Shown: positions 39,066-51,343, numbered from the stretch's first letter. The stretch: 64,000 bases of DNA from Blastobasis lacticolella (GCA_905147135.1 LR990060.1:2124001-2188000), one strand, 5' to 3'. The notes: generated by a model not told the origin, from the letters alone. Numbers and translations: made by a program.

Positions 39066-39344
39066 AAAATATTTTGAATATAAAATATTATTTTGGTTAT
39101 TAACCTGTCACGTCCCAGCGACACAATAGTGGGTCGCAAGAACAATTGATAACAATATATTAGCGGATACTTGGGATGTGAGCGGTTAAAGATTTTATAT
39201 ATCGCAATCGTTTGCTATGGTTTGCCAGTCCCTGTCGAATGCCAACAACTCGTCTCTTTCCGGGTATTGGGTGCCGAATCTGTAGCGGTTTTGGTCCAGG
39301 GGGGAAGTCTTTACCCAGCAGTGGGATGATTTGGGCTGATATAT
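39066..39344. other. LINE-tail-like sequence
   Basis: GTCTTTACCCAGCAGTGGGA and TGATTTGGGCTGATATA (39308-39345) are the reverse of the tail word at 35371. The rest of the 126-codon minus frame here has no domain. Confidence 0.4.
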
Positions 39345-39465
39345 TTTTTTTTATACAAGACTGACATTTGACCGCCATCTCAACTGTTAGTAAGTCGCGA
39401 CGCGGCCGAAGATTGAGCACACCCGTCTTGAAACATCCTTGAAGGCATCCAGAAAGCCATAATGC
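39345..39465 (-). mobile_element. LINE O tail, reversed
   Basis: TTTTTTTTATACAAGACTGA, CATTTGACCGCCATCTCAAC and TTAGTAAGTCGCGACGCGGC correspond to the O 3' end in reverse. Confidence 0.55.
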
Positions 39466-40089
39466 GAAGCACATCAAAACATGTGAATTTGAAAGTGCAC
39501 CGCGTATATCGACCGTTTCAACGGAGATTTCCTCACCCACACCTTAACAGTAGCAATTAGGATCCTGAAGCATCGCTCATCTGAAGCCTCCACACTAGAG
39601 TGGATCCAACATATGCGGATGGGTGCGCGGCAAAGGAGAGCTCTGATGCGTGGTAATTGCAAGCTCGTAATGGTTGGGCGTACTCGAGATAACGAAGTGT
39701 ACTGTGATCATAAAGGACTATGCAATACTGTGCATGTTTATTTTTTTAAGAAAACAGAACGATAATTATATTACGAGTACACGAATACGAGGTTGGCAAG
39801 AATCCGCACATAGATGATGCTGATCGTCCGACATCGCGCTAGAGAAGTGTGCCAAATTCCGTGACATATATACAACTTCCGACGAACATCTGTCGGACCC
39901 TTAATCCCGTAGGTACGTGGGTAACCCTTTTTCACCTTCTTCATCTTCTCTTTCCAACATTGGCGGCTACCTTCTCCCTTCACCGCCAAAGCTAAACGAG
40001 CCCAATAAAACTCCGCCAAGTCTGAGGAATCCAGGATGAGATGTTATAATGGTAACACACCGTCCAGGGATGCCAATCCGTCCCCATTC
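39466..40089. other. No gene seen
   Basis: The minus frames at 39474-39662 and 39771-40019 have no recognisable domain. Confidence 0.4.
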
Positions 40090-40290
40090 TGTTAAATCCG
40101 CCCCAGAGGAAGATCTTGGTTAGCCTCGCTTCACCATTTGTATTAGGAGGCAATCCTAATGAGCTGCGTGCTCATTGCGGTGCTGAAGCTTGACTAGCCT
40201 TAAAGTACGAAACGGTCATCCATCTACTTACAGGATTCTATGAGCGTTGCTTAACATTCGTCATCGGTCTCGCAAGCACGCTGCCACTTA
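40090..40290 (+). repeat. M repeat
   Basis: TTGGTTAGCCTCGCTTCACC, GCGGTGCTGAAGCTTGACTA, TACGAAACGGTCATCCATCT, CGGTCTCGCAAGCACGCTGC. Copies: 55700-55895 and 51195-51338 plus 53146-53162 (split by Transib). Confidence 0.6.
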
Positions 40291-40319
40291 GACAGCTAGA
40301 TAGATAGATTAGATAGATA

Positions 40320-40525
40320 TAGCGTTACGGCTCTGCCTGGCATTGTCGAGCACGGTTCGGTCGTGGTTGGCGAGGGATACGTTTATCTACGGCCATAGGG
40401 CGGTCAGCGTGTCACTGTGTGTTTCCTTCCTACTTTCCTACCCCCCTCCTTTTTGACGATTGAAAGAGATATTTAATGTCCTAATCAATAAAGAAATATT
40501 GAATTTTTGAATTGAATTTTTGATT
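40320..40525 (+). mobile_element. F repeat, longest copy
   Basis: CTGCCTGGCATTGTCGAGCA, GATTGAAAGAGATATTTAAT, then AATAAAGAAATATTGAATTT. It shows what lies upstream of the F fragments at 5090 and 10640. Confidence 0.5.
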
Positions 40526-41089
40526 CGAGCGATAGATCTAAAAGTCAAAAAGTAAAATAATTTTTATTCAAGTTGGGTTTACACAAACACTTATGAACGT
40601 CAATACAATAAAAAATGCTTTGCGGAACGGCATCGTCGAGTCGGCAACGTTTTGTTTGGCCCGCTGCTGTTGCGGTCAGTCAATACGGTACGGAAGCAAA
40701 TAGCGCGTTTTCCTGATGGCCTAGTCCGATTATATTCTCCGATTATATTGAAACTTTGAGTCTATAATTTGACAACATTAAACTAATTGGTGTATGTATG
40801 TCAGTTCATTTTGATATTTAAATACATTTTCATAAATTTTCATCTTATTAAAAAGGCAAAACTGACGACAAAAATATCCCTTTAAGAGCCTAATAAATTA
40901 TTTTTCATTTTATTATACTGGCGTCTTAACATACTGTATCTTCGAAATCAACTATTATCTTTAATATGTTATGTAAACAATTAAAATATATGAGCAAATG
41001 TACAAAAAAAACGCCAATTTCATTGCCCAGGACCTAATATTTAAATTATTAAACTGTTTTCATTACGTTTTATAAAAAAACTATTGGAC
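40526..41089. other. No gene seen
   Basis: AT-rich and unassigned. Confidence 0.4.
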
Positions 41090-41264
41090 CCGGCGCGACG
41101 TTCATCTACTTTACCCCTACCGCCCTTTTTTCTTGCTTATAAACCTCCCCCTTTAAACGCTCTATCTATTGTTGAAAACCGCATTAAAATCCATTGCGTA
41201 GTTTAAAAAGTCTAACCGTATATAGGTACATAGGGGCAGATGGCGGGAAACGACTTTATATTAT
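41090..41264 (-). mobile_element. H repeat (Helitron-like)
   Basis: ACCCGGCGCGACGTTCATCT, GTTGAAAACCGCATTAAAAT and ACATAGGGGCAGATGGCGGG. It directly abuts a SINE B2. Confidence 0.5.
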
Positions 41265-41267
41265 ACT

Positions 41268-41585
41268 TTTTTTTATGTCATACGGTAGGCAAACAGGCAA
41301 GCGGGCCACCTGATGGAAAGTGGTCACCACTGCCTATAGACATTAGCAACACCGAGACTATCTATATAACTATGCAGCAAAAAGGCAAATATCCTTCCAC
41401 TGCCAAAGCCACGGTTCCCTAAATTCCCACCCCATGGAGCCCTGGAAACCTTACTCACCGGCAGAAACACAATACTATTTAAAAGAGTATTGTTTAGCTG
41501 CGGTATTCTGTAAGGTGGAGGTACTTCCCCAGTCGGGCGGCTCCAATTCGAACGGGATACCCCGCTATGCCCTACCTCTCTTAAA
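41268..41585 (-). mobile_element. SINE B2 copy
   Basis: From the poly-T at 41268-41274 to CCCTACCTCTCTTA at 41572-41585, the same 5' end as other copies. It has an internal deletion of about 25 bp near 41365. Confidence 0.8.
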
Positions 41586-42104
41586 TATACTATGTACAGA
41601 TATTTCAATAAATATGATTTCAACTTGAATTTTAAATGACGAATGAATATTTAAATAATTTTCAATAGATATATTTCTTGACCTTTCCGAAAACACTCAT
41701 TTCTATTCCTTTTCAAGCTTCTACTAAATTCGATCACTCAATGGAGAATGCTAAATAGCAAAAATTACCGACAGTAGTAACATTTTACCAATATTGTCTG
41801 TTATTAAATCCTCTTTATCCCAATTGATATCTTCACTTCCATATTTTAATACTAAGCAAGTTAACATCTCAATACAAAACCACTAAGTATCTGTATTGAA
41901 ATTCTGAGCTAGTCAGCGGTTTTAAATTAAAAGTCGCCCACGACATCGTCCGCATAAATTCTTAGTACCTAAGTCATCTAAATGGTAATAATGAGAACAA
42001 ATCTTATACAAGACTGTTGAATAGGAATATTCTCTTCTTTCCAATTACTAGCAGAGTAATTAAGAGTTTACTTTATTATATATATTTTTAATACATTTAC
42101 AGTG
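41586..42104. other. No gene seen
   Basis: AT-rich and unassigned. Confidence 0.4.
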
Positions 42105-42146
42105 GCCGTGTGGTGTCCGGCAGAGTAGAATAGCACTAACCCCTTA
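42105..42146 (+). mobile_element. SINE A, left part (split)
   Basis: GGCCGTGTGGTGTCCGGCAG to CACTAACCCCTTA. Continues at 42603 as CACTCGTGGGTGTCG. Confidence 0.85.
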
Positions 42147-42599
42147 AGTGGCTGACAGACGGGCGAGTAAGTACGCGTACTTGTGGCTTGACGACCTTGC
42201 TCGCTCGTGTGTCAGCCTAAGTACGCGTACTTTAAAACCGTCGAGTAAGTTCGCCGACGATCCAATATGTTTGATTTTTGCTCGTAGCTTGCGGCTAGTG
42301 GCTTCGACTCGCGCGTCTGTCAGCACCGCGAGCCGCGAGCTGACTGTTTTTTTTGTGATGTATCTCGTGCAGTTGTGTTTCGTGCATAAAATTAGTTTAT
42401 GTTTAATTAACTTTATAGTTTTCTTTTGGGAAAGTGGCGGATTTTTGAAGCTATCGACTGGAATGATTTACGGTCTGGATAAGTTCTTGAACTTAAAAAC
42501 CGCGTACTTTTAGTTCATACGGCTATCGCCCATGTCGAGCCGAGTAAGTTCGCGAATTTAAAAACCGCTTACTTTAAGCTCGTACGTGTGTCGCTTACT
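42147..42599. mobile_element. 453 bp TTA-flanked element (PIF/Harbinger-like)
   Basis: Interrupts SINE A, with TTA on both sides (42144-42146 and 42600-42602). Ends AGTGGCTGACAGACGGGCGA and, as complement, AGTAAGCGACACACGTACGA are imperfect inverted repeats. The words AAGTACGCGTACTT and AAAACCG recur near both ends. No transposase is seen. The 3 bp TTA duplication fits the PIF/Harbinger group; assignment is an inference. Confidence 0.7.
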
Positions 42600-42836
42600 T
42601 TACACTCGTGGGTGTCGTACAAGGCGACTTCAGGCGATTAAAGTTTACAAGAAAAAAATATCAAGAGTCTCCATAGACTGGAAAATGGGCAGCAGTGCTA
42701 TCCATTGTTATATATATATCATAACACTGTGATCTCCAACCCATCTGCCAAGCGTTGAGATTATGGCAATAACCTCACCTTTCGTGGGAGAGGCCCTAAG
42801 TCCTGCAGTGGACTATTATTGGCTGTGATGATGATA
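42600..42836 (+). mobile_element. SINE A, right part
   Basis: CACTCGTGGGTGTCGTACAA to TGCAGTGGACTATTATTGGC and a TGATGATGAT tail. Confidence 0.85.
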
Positions 42837-43611
42837 TTTTTAGTGATGAAAAACCGAAGACCTATAGAAGCTTACGGCCCACTATATTTTGGGTCAAGAT
42901 ACTATATACTGTTGGAAAAATATATAGTAGCCAAATGTACAATATTTTAACAATAAATACAGCGACAAATCTTTCTATGGGTATAATCTTCTTCTTTGCG
43001 TGTCGACTAGTGGCGGGTATGGGTCAATAAAATCCAGTTTGATGGGTATAATAAGAGCCATTTGCTAAAAAGATACACTTTTTCCTTATATAAAAAGATA
43101 TTTTTTATTTTAAGAATTACGTAGGTAGGCTACGTAATTTACTTTTTAACCATTTTATAATGTGGTGTCCTGTAGTATAGCACCAACGCCTTCGACAAGT
43201 TTGTCATACAAATTGTAAAAAGTCTTCCAAAAACAATAAATAAAGTATACTATATTATCATATGGATAACATAATATAATTATCTAATATGTTATCTTTA
43301 TTTACTGAATTTTTTTGTCCGATCTACAATACTTGTAAGCGAATTTACCCGAATCGCTATCATTTCAAAGAATTCTTCAAATATGTAAATTTTTTCACTG
43401 AAAAAAAATGGTGGCAAGCATGGATCATGCTCGTTCATGCTCAACGCTTCGAATAGGCCGCTCCAAGGAGCACGTCTGAACATGTGTCCAAATTCAATTC
43501 CTAATTCATACCCGAGCACGTCCGCACATTTACTGATGCTAAGTAGCATTCTTAAAACATTTCATTGAATATCTTCGAACGAATCTTTCTCCCGAAGTCT
43601 TTCCTTTGAAG
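42837..43611. other. No gene seen
   Basis: AT-rich. The 83-codon minus frame at 43298-43549 has no domain. Confidence 0.4.
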
Positions 43612-43905
43612 TTCTTTTTTTTTATGACATACGATAGGCAAACAGGCAAACGGGCCACCTGATGGGAAGAATATGGGACATTAGCAACACCAAGAGTATC
43701 GCCAATGCGTTGCCCACCTCTATAACACGTTGCTCTGGCAGCAAAAAGGCAAAAGCCCCTCCATTGCCAAAGCCACGGTTCCCTAAATCCCCACCCCATG
43801 GAGCACTAGAAACCTTATTCACCGGCAGAAACACAATACTATTTAAAAGAGTATTATTTAGCTGCAATATTCTGTAAGGTGGCGGCTCCAATTCGAACGA
43901 GTTCA
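43612..43905 (-). mobile_element. SINE B2 copy, 5'-truncated
   Basis: Poly-T at 43615-43623, TAGGCAAACAGGCAAACGGG, then the B2 body to GGCGGCTCCAATTCGAACGA. It lacks the first 30 or so bases, and there is a deletion at GATGGGAAGAATATGGG. Confidence 0.75.
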
Positions 43906-43984
43906 GTTTGGTGTTCTTCAAGCAGCCGCCCTGTCTATAAACAAAAACGTGTTATTTTGCCTAAAAGCTTAATACTGAATTCAG

Positions 43985-44195
43985 TCATCTTAATAAGAAA
44001 GAAAAAAGCGTGAGAGATGAGATGAGAGAATGGATTGCTCCTAGATTCAAGTAAATTTTTGTATCACGCATTTTGGTAGGAGTAGCGATGCGTAACATTT
44101 TATATTCTTAAGCGATACAGAAATTTATCTTTTTCTATGACAAATACATTCCAATTTTTTTGGTTTAGTTGCTCTCTTGGTTTTTGCTTCTGAAT
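43985..44195 (+). mobile_element. K MITE copy
   Basis: TTTTGTATCACGCATTTTGG, AGTAGCGATGCGTAACATTT, and GACAAATACATTCCAATTTT to TTTTGCTTCTGAATTTAGC. Confidence 0.5.
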
Positions 44196-45145
44196 TTAGC
44201 TAAGTGTCATCCTCATCAAATTGGCGTTATGTCCCGGTTGCGAGTCCGCGCGGCACGCAAAGGCCCAGGGTTCACCTAGAATTTAGCCAAGTGCAAAAAG
44301 CCTTTAAAGATAATAACACGGTTTTATGTTGCCTAAGCCATGGACTAGGATCACCTCTTTGCATCAGGTTGGCTTGGTCTCCTGAGAAATATAATGATAG
44401 TGAAACTAAGATAGAAGAAATGCTTGATCTCTTGTTTCGCAATAGTCTGAGAGAGACACACATTTACTGATAGAAAGTAAACCGTAAAACTTTTAAATAA
44501 GAGTAGAAGAAAAAATACTGTAGAAAAACAAAAATAGAAACCGATCCAACAAGCTTGCTTGGAAGCTAAAAGGATTACTTTGGGGCGATCTTCGCTACAC
44601 TGTCTAGGCATATTCAATTTAGGTTTCAGTCTAAAGCTGAACCAACCTCCAGGCTAGACATTAATCGTGTTGCTAGTACAACAAGCGTGAATGTAAGGGG
44701 TTGCTACGTTGTTCCCTATTGCTTCAGAGAACACTCAACTGTGTACAAATTACTTACTGTACAATGTACGCGTCTAAGAAGACATATAGAAATCAACATA
44801 CAACCAGGCAATAATGGTTGATTGGTTCAGGTAAGTAAGCCATAGTGTTCCAGACATAGTATTCATAGTGACAATGGTTTTGGTTCTGAGTTTGTGTTCA
44901 ATTTTAGTTTACAATGAAGGCGAAGGTAACTAATCATCATCACTGTAGTAATAAGTCGCAGGACGTACATTCAGCTGCAGAGTGTAGAGGGTTTGTTCTC
45001 TCTTAAGCTGTCTTTACTGTGTTGAATATACATACAATTACAGACAAGAACTTTCGGCTGTAGATCGCTTAAAATTTTAGAATAAATTGAAAAGCACGTT
45101 TAATATTTACGAAATTATAGAAAAACAAAATATAAAACTACACTC
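44196..45145. other. No gene seen
   Basis: TTGGCGTTATGTCCCGGTTG at 44221 resembles a reversed SINE D tail. The 88-codon frame at 44204-44470 runs on from it and has no known domain. Confidence 0.4.
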
Positions 45146-45265
45146 ATCATCACAGCCCAGCCATCACAGCCATAATCTTCGCATTTAACAGGCGGGTTGG
45201 AGATCGTAGTTCCATAAATCTAACAATGGAACGGCTGCTGCCCATGTTCCAGCCTATGGAGACTC
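45146..45265 (-). mobile_element. SINE A fragment
   Basis: CATCATCACAGCCCAGCCAT, then GGCGGGTTGGAGATCGTAGT and CTGCTGCCCATGTTCCAGCC. It has an internal deletion and its 5' part is missing. Confidence 0.65.
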
Positions 45266-46200
45266 CAGAACTTCACTATACTGTCACGATAATGTTAGTG
45301 CAATAAAAATAAAACAAACCTTAACAAATAATTTAACTGATATTTAACGATGAACAATTAAATATTTTAATAGCTGATCCGATACTTGCATTTGTTTTAT
45401 TGCTGTATGTAAAATAATGAAATTTTGAATCTACTCGATTGTCAATAAATAAACAATAAACTGTCAAACTTGACAGTTGTGATTGGTGTTGCTATTTAAA
45501 ATTGTATTCCATTCTGTAGAAAATAAATGGATTGATTTATTCGGAGGAGCTCAAATATATAAACAAATATATAGGTGCTCAATATGCTTTGTCTAATAAA
45601 GAATGATTATTTTGACAGCTCACTAATTCTTGGTACCAAGGACCAACAATTAGTGAAGCTATGAAGTGTCATGTTTTTTTTTAGTAAAATGTACTACGTA
45701 TAATTTCGCAATTCATAGACAGGGACCGATCCTTTAGTGCTACAAATAACGAATAACAACAGACAATCGAAAATCGGTATTCAAATAAAATAATCGAACA
45801 TTTAAAATAATTTAGAAGAATAATTTAGAATATTGGTTTATGTAAATAAATTATTATTTCTTGTTTGTATCTTGTTATTGAAATTTTGGAAGGGTTTTTA
45901 ATTTTGTATTAATAAATCACTTATTAAAAAAAAAAAAATATCGCGTATTGCGTAATACATACGACGTAACCATGCAACCATCGATTCTAAGTTCAATGAG
46001 AATGCTAATCGATAATCGAAAATAGTCATCAACGATTTTACACTACCCCATCCATACTGTCAACTGTCAAAATTATCATCCTATATTTGACAAAGTTTAA
46101 CGCCCGTATAATGTTATATCTGGTTCCTTATTATTCTGGTATTCACAGAAAAAAACAACAGCCGTTCTATAAGTTAATTAATGTACTTACACACACTTAC
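45266..46200. other. No gene seen
   Basis: AT-rich; A-run at about 45928-45940. Confidence 0.4.
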
Positions 46201-46201
46201 A

Positions 46202-46447
46202 ATCATCATCATCACAGCCCGTAACAGTCCACTGCAGGACTTAGGGCCTCTCCCACGAAAGGGGAGGTTGGAGGCAGGCGGGTTGGAGATCGCAGTGTTT
46301 AAATATAACAATGGAAAATGCTGCTGCCCATTTTCCAGACCACGGAGACTCTTGATCTTTTGCCTCGAAAACATTAGTCGCCTTGTACGACACCCATGAG
46401 CGTAAGGGGTTGGTGCTATTCTACTCTGCCGGACACCACACAGCCAA
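46202..46447 (-). mobile_element. SINE A copy
   Basis: ATCATCATCATCACAGCCCG to CCGGACACCACACAGCC. It lacks the 25 or so bases GCCATAATCTCCACGCTTGG. Confidence 0.8.
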
Positions 46448-46742
46448 TAACTAATAATACACGGCTAATAACGGCGCTTACAATACTTCTAACAAAAACA
46501 ATTTGAATTCCGCATCTTCATTCATACTAAAAGAGATTACCGAACATCATCTCCGGAATTCAAACATTTATCGTGTCAATTTATAACTCGAAAATACAAA
46601 GAGATTTTATCATAAAAATATTCTCAATTGTGAGCTAGAGCCAGCCTTAGTATTTACGATAAATCTGTATATGTATTTGAATAAAGTCTAAAGTTTTGTT
46701 TCTTCTTTGTTCACTGAAAATCGGGGCTCACAATAGATTGTG
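46448..46742. other. Nothing seen
   Basis: AT-rich spacer. Confidence 0.35.
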
Positions 46743-47092
46743 ATTTTTTTTTTTTTATGTCTTACGGTAGTCAAACAGGCAAGCGGGCCACCTGATGGAA
46801 AGTGGTCACCACTGCCTATAGACATTAGCAACACCAAGAGTATCGCTAATGCGTTGCCCACCTCTATAACACGTTGCTCTGGCAGCAAAAAGCAAATGCC
46901 ACTCCACTGCCAAAGCCACGGTTCCCCAAATCCCCACCCCATGGAGCACTGGAAACCTTACTCACCGGCAGAAACACAATACTATTTAAAAGAGTATTAT
47001 TTAGCTGCGATATTCTGTAAGGTGGAGGTACTTCCCCAGTCGGGCGGCTCCAATTCGAACGAGATACCCCGCTTTGCCCTACCTCTCTTATA
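46743..47092 (-). mobile_element. SINE B2, full-length
   Basis: Poly-T at 46745-46756, then the whole B2 unit to CCCTACCTCTCTTA. Very similar to 15512-15852. Confidence 0.82.
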
Positions 47093-47224
47093 CTATAGAG
47101 AAACCGCGAAAATACCCGTGGGGCGGTTAATTAACAATATAATAATGTTAAAAAAATTACAACGTGCTACTAGAGCCAATTGGAGACAAACAGTTCAATT
47201 TGCTATATCATTAAAACTTAGTAG

Positions 47225-47360
47225 AGCAAACATACATACATAAAGCTCACGCCTGTATCCCACAGGTGGGGTAGGCAGACACTATTGACCGCCACTTTAC
47301 TCTGTCCCGACACTCCCTAGCCTCGCATATATCCATAACTCTTTTCATACATATCCTTTT
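47225..47360. mobile_element. LINE 3' tail fragment
   Basis: ACATACATACATAAAGCTCA, CGCCTGTATCCCACAGGTGG and GGTAGGCAGACACTA. This is a common moth LINE tail with an ACAT-unit end. Confidence 0.5.
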
Positions 47361-47954
47361 ATTCTTGCCACTTCGGACCTCTGTTTGAGAACATTACTGA
47401 TTTGATAAGTAAGATAATAATCTGTTAATAAACCAAAATATAATCTTAAGCTCAATTTCAAATACGGCTTAAGTAAATTGAAATTTACCTACGGTTTAAT
47501 TCTGTCTGTGTACATGTTGTAATTATTTTTGCAATTAATTACGAGGAGCTTATGCACAAAAGCTTACGAATAATTAACTACTAATATCCTAAGTCTTCTA
47601 AAGCTTGCTTAAAAATAAATTTAAGTGGCACTCAATTTTTTTTAAAGAACGAGATTAATTATTAATTAGGTAAGTAACCTTTTTTATTTAACATCGCAAA
47701 ATCCTAATTGGATATTTTTACGAATCAATTGGCATCATTAATTATTTTCCCTTAATTGGGGGAAAATAAAAAGGAAGTTTATGGGAAACGAGTCGTCTAA
47801 ATCGTGGCCCAGGAAGTGTTTCGCTATGATTCTTGTTTGATCAAATGTTAGTCGCTGTGTAATTACTCTGTTTCCCTTCCCATTCCATTATGCCCATTTG
47901 CAAATTATTTGCTTAAGCAATTAATAAAAGAGAGAGAGTTTTCAAATGCGTATT
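47361..47954. other. No gene seen
   Basis: AT-rich and unassigned. Confidence 0.4.
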
Positions 47955-48070
47955 AAAGGTATGTTCCGGGTTTCCTACCGCGTACCTTTGTTTACGAGTA
48001 TCCCGATATTTCTACGCAGTCGCATGCATCATGATCAAGGGACGACTATACCATACATACCTTTTAAATG
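47955..48070 (+). repeat. I repeat fragment
   Basis: GGTATGTTCCGGGTTTCCTA, CCCGATATTTCTACGCAGTC and GCATGCATCATGATCA. Matches 53165-53235 and 14810-14890. Confidence 0.55.
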
Positions 48071-48244
48071 TGTGATAATAATCGCAATAGTTTAAAACAT
48101 TACGTATTTTTTCTGACGTTCTATATCTAATACGTAATGTCAGATTTATCGTCAGGTTGCTATGACAACTGAAAATTAATATAGCTGTCATATCTAGCAG
48201 CCGTTAGAAAAAAGTGACATGAAAATTGTTGATATTTTCACTAT

Positions 48245-48445
48245 AGTATTTTCGGTGCGGTCCAGGCGAACACTTCATTATGTTGTGGATGTTCCAGCTA
48301 TCCGCAAGAGCCGCTTTGGTTCAACCTTTATAATGCGTACGGCTAAGGAATGGAACGCGTTGCCTGCGAGTGTTATCCCTGTGCCCTGATCATCATAATC
48401 TAGACGCCTTCAAGGCTGTGAATAGGCCGTTCCTAGAATGACCAT
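48245..48445 (+). mobile_element. LINE O C-terminal fragment
   Basis: CCGCTTTGGTTCAACCTTTA, GCGTACGGCTAAGGAATGGA and CGCCTTCAAGGCTGTGAATA correspond to RFGSTFIMRTAKEWNALPAS. One frameshift. The 3' tail is missing. Confidence 0.7.
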
Positions 48446-48639
48446 CTCTTTGTACCAATTATATTTCTTTGACGAGTTTGTGTCACTTTATTTATTGGAT
48501 AGTATTTTTTACAGTTTAGTGGAAGCCACAGTTTAAACAGAAGAAATATGAGTTTAGATAGAATAATTTTCATTTATATCTCTACTGTAAAATACATTGT
48601 TAATTTTCCGTTGAATATTATATATATATTTTTATTTTC

Positions 48640-48775
48640 ATACGGTCTGCCTGATGGTAAGCAGTCACCGCATCCTATGGACGTTCACAATACCAGGGGC
48701 ATCACCTACGCGTTGCCGACCCCGTAAAAACATTTTAACCCCTTTCTTGAAGAACTCCATGTTGTTTATTTCCAT
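48640..48775 (-). mobile_element. LINE C fragment
   Basis: CGGTCTGCCTGATGGTAAGC, GTTGCCGACCCCGTAAAAAC and GAAGAACTCCATGTTGT, reversed. Confidence 0.7.
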
Positions 48776-49639
48776 TGTCTAAATACATCCTTTTTTATTT
48801 TAATTGGTTGAGAAACAGACAAGTGGTCTACCTGATGGAAAGTGTTATTCAAAGTGCTTGTCTAAATAAGTAATATTTTCAAAGGGCCACATAACGTCGC
48901 CTGCAAGAAATCATTGTAAAGCCCCTATTAGCTTATATATTACCTGTATTATGTCGATTGCGTTCCATGTCGTATACAATAAAGCACATTAATTAATTAT
49001 ATATGGAATTAATTACAAAGTCTAGTGAACACAAGTTCTATAAGTTAGATTGTATCGCAACATAATTGAACCAAGTTACGAGGTGTAAATTGTTCAATAA
49101 CCTAACCTAATATGTGCTCAAGTTGGATTAGAGAAAGCTTAAGTGAATATCTGCAACAAGATACCTAATTTAGAACAAGCAAGAGATTTAATCTAGACTA
49201 ATCCCTAGACTTACTGAACCGACTATATTAAATTAACAAGATCTGCCTAAAATGTACTAATTAGTCTTTTCTAAAAGTATCTTTTTATAAAACGGCACTA
49301 GTGACAGCGTGCTTACCAGACTGATAATTGGGGCTAAGTAACTTTTTTAGGGTCTGGGACGGAACGAATGAGTGACCGTTTTGGACTTTGAGGATAGTTA
49401 AACTTCAGGAGCTCGCCGAGCTGTTACTTGGCAAAGCGAAGTTGACGACGTTCTTTCTCTGGAGATCCTGAGACTGGTTAAACATAAATACATTAAGTAC
49501 ATCATATACAATTGACTTATAGAGATTTCCTTGGCAGCTAGGTATAGACACATACTGTGTATTTGGTGGACGGATAGACAAATTGAATTGGCTGAAACTA
49601 AGATCAGTAACGATCCCTTAAACACAGAATAGGAATATT
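48776..49639. other. No gene seen
   Basis: AAGTGGTCTACCTGATGGAA near 48820 is a LINE-tail word. The remainder is unassigned. Confidence 0.4.
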
Positions 49640-50030
49640 TTTTTTTATGTTATATGACAGAAAAACAGGCAATTGGTCCACGTGATGGAAAGTGGTCACC
49701 GCCGCCTGAGGACATGAGCAATACCAGGAGAGTTACCAATGCGTTGCCCGCCTCTGAAGAGACCTCTAATATACCTCTTGAACGATCCTATATCATAGTC
49801 GAAAGGAAACACTGTGGCTGGGAGCTCATTCCACATCCGAATCGTACGAGCGAGAAACGCCATTTCAAACTTTTCGTGGTGACCAATAGAGGATCTACGT
49901 AGTGCGGGGGACCCAGACCAAAGCGAGTGGTGCGATAGCGTAATTATAGTGTGGGCACCAGATCAAACACTCCCCATTGTACAGCCAATAGAACACACAG
50001 GGAGCCAAAGTCCCTTAGGATAGCCAATGG
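49640..50030 (-). mobile_element. LINE B1 3' end
   Basis: TTTTTTATGTTATATGACAG, CAACTGTGG-type block GGAAACACTGTGGCTGGGAG, TCGTACGAGCGAGAAACG, and CATTGTACAGCCAATAGAAC. It covers the FYRLYN to stop part of the ORF2 tail with indels. Confidence 0.75.
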
Positions 50031-50246
50031 TCCTAACTTACTTGTAAGTAGATATGGGATCGTCGATAATTCGTCCTGTATGGAGTCCAGAGGATTAAGC
50101 AGGGGTGAAGTATCGCTTGGACCGGTTAAGCATTCCAAGCTTTTTCGAAGTCAGTTTGGCCTTACCTTACAGGTGATTCCGGAACCGCACGCTATCCGAT
50201 ATGTCGATACCAAGATTCCCGATACTTTTCGAGACGGATTATTTAT

Positions 50247-50505
50247 CATCATTACAGCCCGTAACAGTCCACTGCAGGACTAAGGGCCTCTCCCACGAAA
50301 GGGGAGGTTATTGCCATAATCTCCACGCTTGGCAGGCGGGTTGGAGATCGCAGTATTCAAATATAACAATGGAAAATGCTGCTGCCCATTTTCCAGACTA
50401 CGGAGACTCTTGATATTTTGTCTCGAAAACATTAGTCGCCTTATACGACACCCATTAGTGTAAGGGGTTGGTGCTATTCTACTCTGCCGGACACCACACG
50501 GCCAA
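50247..50505 (-). mobile_element. SINE A copy
   Basis: ATCATCATTACAGCCCGTAA to CCGGACACCACACGGCC. ATTATTTA flanks both sides (a possible short target duplication). Confidence 0.8.
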
Positions 50506-51059
50506 TTATTTACGGGATTATTTATATTGCATCTTTATTATTTTAATGAAGTTGTATAATTACACATTCTTTAAATATATATTCTTTTATTCTTATACTA
50601 TATAGACAGTCGAGTCAGACGCGAAACATTAACTTTGTAATGCCGAGAGATATTTTAATGAATACTGTATGTGACAGATTAGAAGATAGACGGAGTGGGT
50701 ATTCAGAAGTTCTCTATTATTCAAGGGTTTCTCAGAAAGGGATCTTTGTAAGCGTCTCGAATTCGAACGTCTGGTTTCGATTAATTAAGCCTTGGGTTGA
50801 GCAGTTTCTGCCATTATCATTTCTGATGGCTTATGAAAGTTTTATTACTTCGGTATGAATCAAAGTGTGTGAGCGAGAGTGCTGAGATTTGTTATCTATA
50901 TTAATTAATTTAATATTGCTAGAGCTGGCACGATGGGCCAGTGTGCTCGCGGTGATTCCGAGAAAATTGTCCCGCAAGTTGGCTTTATAACTCTTGAAAT
51001 CAAGTAGTTCTTCTTATTGTTTTTGGACAACTTAATAAAAAAAACTTGTCGTCAATATA
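50506..51059. other. No gene seen
   Basis: The 72-codon frame at 50640-50858 has no domain that I know. Confidence 0.4.
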
Positions 51060-51064
51060 ATATC

Positions 51065-51190
51065 GAAATAACCCGGTTGTGCTCTCGCCCGAGAGGGCCT
51101 GGAGTCCGATTTGGCCGTGATCAACGATTTGGCAGATCAGGTAATTTCAGTAGAGTGACTGATCATGCATGGTACCCATTTTGTAGCCTG
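51065..51190 (-). mobile_element. SINE D fragment
   Basis: ATAACCCGGTTGTGCTCTCG, GCCGTGATCAACGATTTGGC, AGATCAGGTAATTTCAGTAG, reversed body. Confidence 0.65.
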
Positions 51191-51194
51191 AATG

Positions 51195-51338
51195 TGCAGG
51201 ATGACATTCGACTCCCGAGATTGTTCAACCAGTTTCAGGGACTCCAACGGAAGACTTTGATGACCTCGCTTTGCCAACGATATTAGGAAGCACACCTTGG
51301 CGAGATCAAAGTACGAATCGGTCACCCATTCAATTCCC
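51195..51338 (+). repeat. M repeat, left part (split by Transib)
   Basis: TTTGATGACCTCGCTTTGCC, TACGAATCGGTCACCCATTC and AATTCCCC. Continues at 53146 as CGATTCTACGAACCTT. The uninterrupted M copy at 55835-55865 reads CACCCATTCAGTTCCAGGAC then GCTATGAACATTG. Confidence 0.6.
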
Positions 51339-51343
51339 CGATT

